From contig JAJRSQ010000411.1 in assembly GCA_024278725.1 (NCBI GenBank), positions 1 through 11,944 of the forward strand: DNA of 11,944 nucleotides, written 5' to 3'. Source of the stretch: Chloroflexota bacterium (GTDB lineage: Bacteria > Chloroflexota > Anaerolineae > 4572-78). Made by a program: the position numbers and the translations under genes. A model generated the notes under the pieces. The model did not search any database. It was not told where the DNA came from and was given only the letters and a program-made list of their open reading frames with translations. Positions 7,399 to 11,944 of this stretch are shown piece by piece (the first letter of the stretch is position 1; each line of letters starts with the position of its first letter).

Positions 7399-7479
7399 AT
7401 ACAAATCTCCTTTGATTGAAAAATATGAAGGTGTAAATTGATGATGCGGCGCGCCATTGTGGCGCACCTCACGATGAAC

Positions 7480-7507
7480 GGGCAATTTTATTGGGTAAAT
7501 TGCCCAA
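7480..7507 (-). promoter_or_regulatory. Palindrome and predicted 5'-terminal hairpin of the GTPase mRNA
   Basis: Bases 7480-7488 (GGGCAATTT) are a perfect 9-bp reverse complement of 7497-7505, with an 8-nt loop. Overlapping it is a 17-bp near-palindrome at 7491-7507 (TTGGGTAAATTGCCCAA; 7 of 8 positions symmetric). The predicted transcription start (about 7505) falls on the first G of the hairpin. This may be an operator, an mRNA-stabilising 5' stem, or both. A further short hairpin (7451-7456 with 7460-7465) lies in the 107-nt leader. Confidence 0.5.
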
Positions 7508-7511
7508 AGGT

Positions 7512-7540
7512 ATTATTATCACTGCCGTGGGTATTGCCAA
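7512..7540 (-). promoter_or_regulatory. Promoter for the GTPase gene
   Basis: On the minus strand, -35 TTGGCA (7540-7535) and -10 AATAAT (7517-7512) are 17 nt apart. A TGa extended element is available if the -10 is read one base earlier as TAATAA. An A/T-only inverted repeat (7539-7545 with 7550-7556) lies just upstream and could serve as an UP-like element; it looks too weak to terminate the upstream gene. Confidence 0.55.
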
Positions 7541-7562
7541 ATTTTCACAAAAATTTTATCCG

Positions 7563-8303
7563 CTATCTTCCATCCAGAAAACATAAAATGCCGAGGGTGA
7601 TGCCCCGCGCCACCATTTTCGGATGCCCTTCCAAAATGTTGCGGTCATCCAGCAAAAAGCCCGTTTCGATGATGGCGCCGGGCGTGGCGGGCGACACTTC
7701 GTAAAAAGCATGATACCGGGTCATATTGTCGGTGATGGTGGAGGGATGCAACGGCAAGCCGGTTTCCTCGGCGTATTTTTGGATGAGACACTGCACCAGC
7801 GCGTCTTCCGCCGCCGGGATGGCGCTATCGGTCACCCGCGCCACTTTAAACCCCGACACCCCCGCCACATTGCAGCTATCGGCGTGGATGCTGACCAGCG
7901 CGTCGGCGCTGAGACCGCGCAAACGGGCATCGTATTCTTCCAGCAAAATGGCGTTGATACCCTTCAACCGCAACAGGTCAACCACCTCCTGCGCCACGGC
8001 TTGATTGACCGCCGCTTCCGTCAGCCCGTCGGGGCAGACCGCGCCGGAATCATACCCGGCGTGCCCCGATACGATGCCCACCAGTTTTTTGGCGGGGTCA
8101 ACCGTCGGCGAGGGGACGACCACGGGGAGCGCGGGCGCATCGCCGGGGGTGGGGGGGCGGGTATCGCGGGAAATCACCCGCCAAGTCAGCATGAGCGCCA
8201 CCAGAAAAAAGCTCCCCACGGCAATCGTGAACATCACCCGTGATGCCTGTTCCAGCGCATCGCGGCGCAGGTTTTCAGTTGGGGGTGATTGTCGTTTTCC
8301 CAT
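7563..8303 (-). CDS. Membrane-anchored N-acetylmuramoyl-L-alanine amidase (amidase_3)
   Basis: A 246-residue zinc amidase that cleaves the bond between N-acetylmuramic acid and L-Ala in peptidoglycan. A short cytoplasmic N-terminus is followed by one transmembrane helix (about 22-44), a Pro-rich linker (about 48-72) and the amidase_3 domain (about 74-246). Zinc ligands are predicted as H81 (SGHAGYDSG), E96 and H140 (VSIHAD), and the catalytic glutamate as E213 (IETGF). The frame reaches 32 codons further upstream, but the start at 8303 places the charged MGKRQ before the helix; no strong Shine-Dalgarno helps decide. It diverges from the rodZ-like gene, which fits a joint role in the wall. It lacks an obvious separate wall-binding domain. 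Confidence 0.9.
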   Translation of the reverse strand: MGKRQSPPTENLRRDALEQASRVMFTIAVGSFFLVALMLTWRVISRDTRPPTPGDAPALPVVVPSPTVDPAKKLVGIVSGHAGYDSGAVCPDGLTEAAVNQAVAQEVVDLLRLKGINAILLEEYDARLRGLSADALVSIHADSCNVAGVSGFKVARVTDSAIPAAEDALVQCLIQKYAEETGLPLHPSTITDNMTRYHAFYEVSPATPGAIIETGFLLDDRNILEGHPKMVARGITLGILCFLDGR

Positions 8304-8310
8304 GCCTTTA

Positions 8311-8339
8311 AGTTTAACAGAAAGCCCCGATTTTGGGAA
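8311..8339 (-). promoter_or_regulatory. Weak promoter candidate for the amidase_3 gene
   Basis: On the minus strand, -35 TTCCCA (8339-8334) and -10 TAAACT (8316-8311) are 17 nt apart, each matching consensus at four of six bases. Only 7 nt separate the -10 from the ATG at 8303, so this would also give a leaderless mRNA. Low certainty. Confidence 0.25.
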
Positions 8340-8404
8340 ACGAAATCGCATTATGTTGAGTGAGAATCGTCGGCATATTGTGGGTTTGCCGTGGGGCATA
8401 AATC

Positions 8405-8432
8405 TTGACTTTTAGACCATTCAGACTATGAT
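8405..8432 (+). promoter_or_regulatory. Sigma70-type promoter for the rodZ-like operon
   Basis: A -35 TTGACT (8405-8410) and -10 TATGAT (8427-8432), each five of six to consensus, are 16 nt apart. Start near 8439 gives a leader of about 26 nt containing the Shine-Dalgarno. Confidence 0.7.
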
Positions 8433-8451
8433 AGAAGACTACGCCTCTTTC

Positions 8452-8467
8452 AAGGAGATGCTCGTTG
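8452..8467 (+). promoter_or_regulatory. Ribosome-binding site that sets a TTG start
   Basis: AAGGAG (8452-8457) is followed after 7 nt by TTG (8465-8467). A nearby ATG (8458-8460) is out of frame and overlaps the spacer. The next in-frame ATG (codon 49) would remove most of the HTH domain, so TTG is the best start. Confidence 0.75.
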
Positions 8468-9319
8468 GGAAATTTCGGAAACCTATTCAAAGCCGCCAGA
8501 GAAGAAAAAAATCTTTCGTTTGAGACTATTGAAACTGAGTTAAAAATAAAGCCGCAATTCATCAGCGCTATCGAAGAAGAGCAATTTGAGGTTTTTCCAT
8601 CGCTGCCGATGGCGCGCGGATTCATCAAAAATTACGCCGCCTACCTGCAACTCGATGCCGAAACCGTGGAATCGGCGTTGCTGGAAAGCGAATTCGGACA
8701 CGTTTTCAAACAAACCCTCCGGCAAAAAACCAACCCCCTGCTCGACATGGCGGTGGTCAACCCGCCGTCACGCTTCAACGCCGATACTTTCATCACCATC
8801 CTCATCATCATCGCCCTGTTGGGCAGTGCAGGGTTTTTTGTATACACCCAATATTTGCAACCCGCCGAAGCGCAACTGAATTACACCCCCGAACCGGTGG
8901 AATTCCAGGTGGAACCATCGCCGACGAATCCCGGTGCGAACCCGCCGGTCATCCTGCCGACCCCGACCCCCGTGCCCACCGATACCCCCGCGCCCACCCC
9001 GACACCATCGCCGCAATATTACACCGGCGTGGCAATTGAATTGCTGCTGCATGAGCGCAGTTGGGTGCAAATTCTGGTGGACGACCAAAAGGTTTTTGAA
9101 GGGACGCTGGAAGCGGGCGAGCGCCCCAATTGGGTGGGCGAAAAGCGGGTCGCCATCCGCGCGGGAAATGCGGGCGGCGTGGAAGTTTTTGTCAACGGTG
9201 AAAGCAAAGGGTTGATGGGCGAACCGGGGCAGGTGATGGATCAGGTGTGGGAAAAAGTGGATGAAGCCCCCGCCACCGAAACGCCCTCCCCGGCGGAAAC
9301 CCCCACCCCCACAGGCTAA
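8465..9319 (+). CDS. RodZ-like HTH_25 / DUF4115 membrane protein
   Basis: A 284-residue type II membrane protein with RodZ architecture. The cytoplasmic helix-turn-helix (about 3-73; LFKAAREEKNLSFETIE, FPSLPMARGFIKNYA) is the part that binds MreB in RodZ. A basic juxtamembrane segment is followed by one transmembrane helix (about 107-130), a Pro/Thr-rich linker (about 152-184) and a DUF4115-like beta domain (about 187-262; SWVQILVDDQ, FEGTLEAGE). A short Thr/Pro tail ends the protein. RodZ helps position the elongation machinery for wall synthesis and cell shape. It is the first gene of a likely two-gene operon and diverges from a peptidoglycan amidase. No mreB is in the window, so RodZ function is inferred from architecture. 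Confidence 0.85.
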   Translation: MGNFGNLFKAAREEKNLSFETIETELKIKPQFISAIEEEQFEVFPSLPMARGFIKNYAAYLQLDAETVESALLESEFGHVFKQTLRQKTNPLLDMAVVNPPSRFNADTFITILIIIALLGSAGFFVYTQYLQPAEAQLNYTPEPVEFQVEPSPTNPGANPPVILPTPTPVPTDTPAPTPTPSPQYYTGVAIELLLHERSWVQILVDDQKVFEGTLEAGERPNWVGEKRVAIRAGNAGGVEVFVNGESKGLMGEPGQVMDQVWEKVDEAPATETPSPAETPTPTG

Positions 9320-9333
9320 TGGAGCGCTGAATC

Positions 9334-10155
9334 ATGATGTCTGTGCTACCACTTGTGCTGCTCATTGTATCCGCATTTTTTGTGGGCGGGATTGTGCTGT
9401 CCGTACTCATCGCCTTTCGGGCATGGCAGGAAAAACGCATCACCATTTTTCCGGTGGTGGCGGAAACGGAAACCCTGCGCATGAAACAGGCGGGGCTGGC
9501 AGCAACCGTGTTTCTGGTGCTGGCTGCCCTTTCGCTGGGCGGATGGGCGGCAACCCAACGCAATCCGGAAAACATTTTGCGGGCGGAAGAAGCCACCCGC
9601 CAAGCCGATGTCGCCGCCGTCCCCACCGATACGCCCGTACCGACCGCCACCCCATCCCCCACCGAAACACCACCGCCCACCGCGAAAATCGTCGGCGTGA
9701 GCGCGGTCATCATCGTCACCCCGGAGGCGACCGCCACCCCGTCGCCCGTCCCGCATCCGACCGCTTCCGCCACGCCACCCGCTCCCATCCCAACGGCACA
9801 AAATGCGGCATCCGCCGTTACCACTCTACCCGAAAATTTATCCATAGGTCCCATCTCTTTCGCCCTGAAAGTCTCAGACCGTCGGGAAGCGATTGACCCG
9901 GCAGAACAATTTTCCACCGTCCCGGAACGCATCTATGCGGTCTTCCCCTATAAGGGGATGAAAAACGGATTGCCGTTTTCCGTGGTGTGGTATTATCAAA
10001 ACAACGAACTGATTCGCAACGATTATGTGTGGGAGTGGGGCACAACCGACCGCTCTTTCGCGTTCATTTCGCCGGTGGGCGCGGGCACATACCGGGTGGA
10101 GTTGCGGGTGGGTGATACCACCGTCGCCGAAAATTCATTTGAAATTATCCGGTAG
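9334..10155 (+). CDS. Two-TM protein with Thr/Pro linker and extracytoplasmic beta-rich domain
   Basis: I do not recognise a named family. Two transmembrane helices (about 5-28 and 53-73) flank a short basic cytoplasmic loop. A Thr/Pro/Ala linker (about 97-157) leads to a C-terminal domain (about 166-273) that looks like a beta-sandwich: FSVVWYYQNNELI, FAFISPVGAGTYRVEL and VAENSFEI alternate as strands. That pattern resembles Ig-like or carbohydrate-binding folds seen in exported proteins of filamentous Chloroflexota; function is unknown. The start at 9334 has GGAG 9 nt upstream, and the gene lies only 14 nt after the rodZ-like stop, so the two are probably co-transcribed and may share a location in the envelope. 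A second ATG immediately follows the first. Confidence 0.75.
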   Translation: MMSVLPLVLLIVSAFFVGGIVLSVLIAFRAWQEKRITIFPVVAETETLRMKQAGLAATVFLVLAALSLGGWAATQRNPENILRAEEATRQADVAAVPTDTPVPTATPSPTETPPPTAKIVGVSAVIIVTPEATATPSPVPHPTASATPPAPIPTAQNAASAVTTLPENLSIGPISFALKVSDRREAIDPAEQFSTVPERIYAVFPYKGMKNGLPFSVVWYYQNNELIRNDYVWEWGTTDRSFAFISPVGAGTYRVELRVGDTTVAENSFEIIR

Positions 10156-10230
10156 CACAATTTAATTTGGGGACATTGCCAATGACCCGGCACACCGGCA
10201 TCACCATCCGGCAGCATTCAACTGTCAAAC

Positions 10231-10259
10231 ATTGCACGTCAATCAAAAATTGATTGCAC
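10231..10259. promoter_or_regulatory. Possible operator: direct repeats around a short palindrome
   Basis: Within the 154-nt gap before the amidase-signature gene, ATTGCAC occurs at 10231-10237 and 10253-10259, a 22-bp period (about two helical turns). Between and overlapping them is a 7-bp inverted repeat, CAATCAA (10240-10246) with TTGATTG (10250-10256). No convincing -10/-35 pair was found in this gap, so the regulatory reading is tentative. Confidence 0.3.
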
Positions 10260-10309
10260 CGTGTTCAGTTTTCGGCTACCCGTTTTTATCATTCAGAAAG
10301 GAAGGAAAA

Positions 10310-11605
10310 ATGCATCTGGTCAACAAAAATCCCCTCGCCCCCCTCGCCGCCGATTTACGGAGCGGCAAAATCAATCTGCACGATTTTTACGAATCGGTGT
10401 TCCGGCAGTTGGAAACGGTGGATAGCCACGTTCACGCCTTTGTGCCCGAACCGGGACGGCGAACGCGGGTGATGGCGGCAGTTGTCGCGCTGGAGGAAAA
10501 ATACCCCAATCCCGACGACCGCCCGCCGCTGTACGGCGTGCCCATCGGCGTGAAAGATATTTTCCATGTGGACGGACTGCCCACCCAAGCTGGTTCGCGC
10601 CTCCCCGCGGAGGAATTGACCGCCGCCGAAGCGCCCTACATCACCCAATTGAAAGACGCGGGCGCGATTGTGCTGGGCAAAACCGTCACCACCGAATTTG
10701 CCTATTTTGCGCCGGGACCCACCCGCAACCCCCACAATTTGGAACACACCCCCGGCGGCTCGAGCAGCGGCTCGGCGGCGGCGGTGGCGGCGGGACTGGT
10801 TCCGCTGGCATCCGGCACGCAGACCATCGGCTCGGTGGTGCGCCCGGCGGCGTTCTGCGGTGTGTTCGGCTTCAAACCGACCTACGGGCGCATCAACCCC
10901 GAAGGGGTGCTGTACGTCTCCCGCTCGCTCGACCACGTGGGGCTGTTCACGCAGGATGTGGCGGGCATGCAGCTCGCGGCGGCGGTGGTCTGCCGGGACT
11001 GGCAACCGGCAGATGTGGCGGGAAAACCGGTGCTCGGCGTGCCGGAGGGAGCATACCTCAAACAGGCTGAACCGGAGGCGCTGTCGGCATTTGAAACCCA
11101 TCTGGCGAAATTGGAACTCGCCGGATACACCATCAAACGGATTCCGGCACTGCTCGATATTGAAATCATCGCCAACCGTCACCAGAAATTGATGGCGGCG
11201 GAAATGGCGCGGGAACATGCCGAATTGTATCCCAAATTTAAAGACCTCTATCGCCCTCGAACTGCCGCGCTGGTGGAAGAAGGGTTGGCGGTGGATGATG
11301 ACACGCTGGCGGCGTATCGCACCGCGCAATCGGAATTTCGCGCCGCCATCCAACAGCAGATGCGGGATGAGGGGATTGATTTGTGGATTGCGCCCTCTGC
11401 GCCGGGCGCTGCGCCCGAAGGTATCGGCGCGACGGGCAACCCGAAGATGAACCTCCCGTGGACGCAATCGGGATTGCCCTCGGTGAATGTGCCCGCGGGC
11501 GTCGCCGCCAACGGATTGCCGCTCGGTGTGCAACTGGTCGGGCTGTTCGGCGCGGACGAGCCATTGCTGGTGTGGGCTGACGGGGTGATGACGGTCTTCG
11601 CTTAA
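10310..11605 (+). CDS. Amidase-signature family hydrolase
   Basis: A 431-residue cytosolic enzyme of the amidase signature family, which hydrolyses amides through a Ser-cisSer-Lys triad. The triad is visible: K82 (GVPIGVKD), S151 in GGSSSGS (149-155) and S175 in TIGSVVRPAA. The S151-S175 spacing of 24 equals that of the S217/S241 pair in mammalian fatty acid amide hydrolase. The C-terminal third (PSVNVPAGV, LPLGVQLVG) completes the fold. The reading frame extends 26 codons upstream, but the start at 10310 is set by AAGGAAGG a few bases before the ATG. The usual DTGGS(I/V)R motif is replaced by TQTIGSVVR. It lacks features that would identify GatA, and no gatB/gatC are adjacent, so the substrate is unknown. 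Confidence 0.9.
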   Translation: MHLVNKNPLAPLAADLRSGKINLHDFYESVFRQLETVDSHVHAFVPEPGRRTRVMAAVVALEEKYPNPDDRPPLYGVPIGVKDIFHVDGLPTQAGSRLPAEELTAAEAPYITQLKDAGAIVLGKTVTTEFAYFAPGPTRNPHNLEHTPGGSSSGSAAAVAAGLVPLASGTQTIGSVVRPAAFCGVFGFKPTYGRINPEGVLYVSRSLDHVGLFTQDVAGMQLAAAVVCRDWQPADVAGKPVLGVPEGAYLKQAEPEALSAFETHLAKLELAGYTIKRIPALLDIEIIANRHQKLMAAEMAREHAELYPKFKDLYRPRTAALVEEGLAVDDDTLAAYRTAQSEFRAAIQQQMRDEGIDLWIAPSAPGAAPEGIGATGNPKMNLPWTQSGLPSVNVPAGVAANGLPLGVQLVGLFGADEPLLVWADGVMTVFA

Positions 11606-11620
11606 AAACATACCTGAGAC

Positions 11621-11648
11621 TTCCGCCCCGCTGTATCTGTGGTAAAAT
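11621..11648 (+). promoter_or_regulatory. Extended -10 promoter for the terminal lipoprotein gene
   Basis: TGgTAAAAT (11640-11648) is an extended -10 element. The best -35 at 16-nt spacing, TTCCGC (11621-11626), is poor, as is usual for extended -10 promoters. Start near 11655 leaves a leader of about 94 nt. Confidence 0.5.
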
Positions 11649-11654
11649 ATATGA

Positions 11655-11748
11655 AACCCTTCATGCGGGATAAGAAAATCTGCGTCCGGTGCTGTCACCT
11701 TGAACCCGGGTGAAAAACCAAATGATTCAGCGGTCACAGGGAGGAACG
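11655..11748 (+). promoter_or_regulatory. Structured 5' leader with alternative pairings
   Basis: TCACC (11695-11699) can pair with GGTGA (11709-11713) plus a wobble pair to make a hairpin with a 7-nt loop. The same strand, extended to CTGTCACC (11692-11699), can instead pair with GGTCACAG (11732-11739) with one mismatch, reaching the edge of the Shine-Dalgarno GGGAGG (11739-11744). I do not recognise a known riboswitch class here. Confidence 0.3.
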
Positions 11749-11944
11749 ATGAAGATTTCCAAATATGCGCGTATTCTTTCAGCCGGGCTGATGGCAACGC
11801 TGGTACTGACGCTGGCGGCGTGCGGTGCAGTGCCATCCTCGGTCAGCCAAATGGCAGCGGATGAAGCCGCGCCGGAAGCGCCCGCCGAATCCTTCGCGCG
11901 GGCAGAGACCGCCGCCGTGAATGACGGCTCGGACAGCGCGAGCA
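11749..11944 (+). CDS. Lipoprotein, 3' truncated by window edge
   Basis: Sixty-five codons are visible. The N-terminus has a basic start (MKISKYAR), a hydrophobic core and a lipobox LAAC (22-25) followed by G, so Cys25 should be lipid-modified and the protein anchored outside the membrane. The rest seen is an Ala/Glu/Ser-rich, acidic linker. GGGAGG lies 4 nt before the ATG. The composition is like that of DUF4349-type lipoproteins, but the diagnostic domain would lie beyond the window, so the family is a guess. A long leader with potential structure precedes it. Confidence 0.8.
   Translation, partial: MKISKYARILSAGLMATLVLTLAACGAVPSSVSQMAADEAAPEAPAESFARAETAAVNDGSDSAS

Noticed and set aside
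6115..7419. 434-codon plus-strand open frame opposite the GTPase gene
   Set aside because: It is a His-rich antisense shadow. The minus strand encodes conserved P-loop and NKVD motifs.
7539..7556. Hairpin after the amidase_3 gene as a terminator
   Set aside because: The 7-bp stem is A/T only, so it is too weak; it fits better as AT-rich sequence upstream of the next promoter.
10187..10213. Three CCGGCA copies between the two-TM protein gene and the amidase-signature gene
   Set aside because: Six-base copies with irregular spacing (8 and 13) are expected by chance in this GC-rich sequence.
10232..10309. Upstream extension of the amidase-signature gene
   Set aside because: The extra 26 codons cross the palindrome and Shine-Dalgarno region, and the downstream ATG has the better ribosome-binding site.
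11695..11745. Resemblance of the leader to the 3' half of a TPP riboswitch
   Set aside because: CACCTTGAACC and AGGGAG are suggestive, but the conserved CTGAGA pairing region is missing at the right place and the hairpins do not fit the TPP fold.
10355..11836. 493-codon minus-strand open frame opposite the amidase-signature gene
   Set aside because: The product is Arg/His-rich with no recognisable domain, and the plus strand carries the complete catalytic triad.

Overview
The window looks like chromosomal DNA from a member of the Chloroflexota, probably Anaerolineae or a close relative. This is inferred from the combination of a RodZ-like protein, SpoVS, a lipoprotein-type sortase, several exported proteins with long Thr/Pro linkers, and a bacterial homologue of cyclic 2,3-diphosphoglycerate synthetase. 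No database search was possible. I see no rRNA, tRNA, transposase, phage gene or CRISPR array, so it reads as ordinary core and accessory chromosome.

Layout. At the left edge is the 3' part of a RicT/PSP1-domain gene (+). It converges with spoVS (-) across a long inverted repeat (798-867). Next come a lipoprotein sortase (-) and uvrC (+), which diverge from overlapping promoters; the sortase mRNA is predicted to be leaderless. Downstream of uvrC, with its own extended -10 promoter, lies a 645-residue protein that joins a cyclic-nucleotide-binding domain to two transmembrane/bPH2 modules. A bidirectional terminator (6040-6073) separates it from a convergent gene for a COG2403-type GTPase (cPGS family). 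That gene's promoter is predicted to start transcription inside a palindrome and 5' hairpin. Upstream, also on the minus strand, is a membrane-anchored amidase_3 peptidoglycan hydrolase. It diverges from a rodZ-like gene (TTG start) followed 14 nt later by a two-TM protein with an extracytoplasmic beta-rich domain. An amidase-signature hydrolase (+) follows. The window ends in a new lipoprotein gene (+) preceded by a leader of about 94 nt with alternative pairings.

How the genes fit together. The middle-right section (7563-10155) is a cell-envelope neighbourhood: a peptidoglycan amidase, a RodZ-like scaffold and a partner membrane protein. The sortase, SpoVS and the cNBD-bPH2 membrane protein add to the envelope theme. 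UvrC is housekeeping DNA repair. The cPGS-like GTPase and the amidase-signature enzyme have no clear pathway link to their neighbours. The least conventional items are the cNBD-bPH2 fusion, the sortase with a lipobox, and the promoter architectures at 2098-2146 and 7480-7540.
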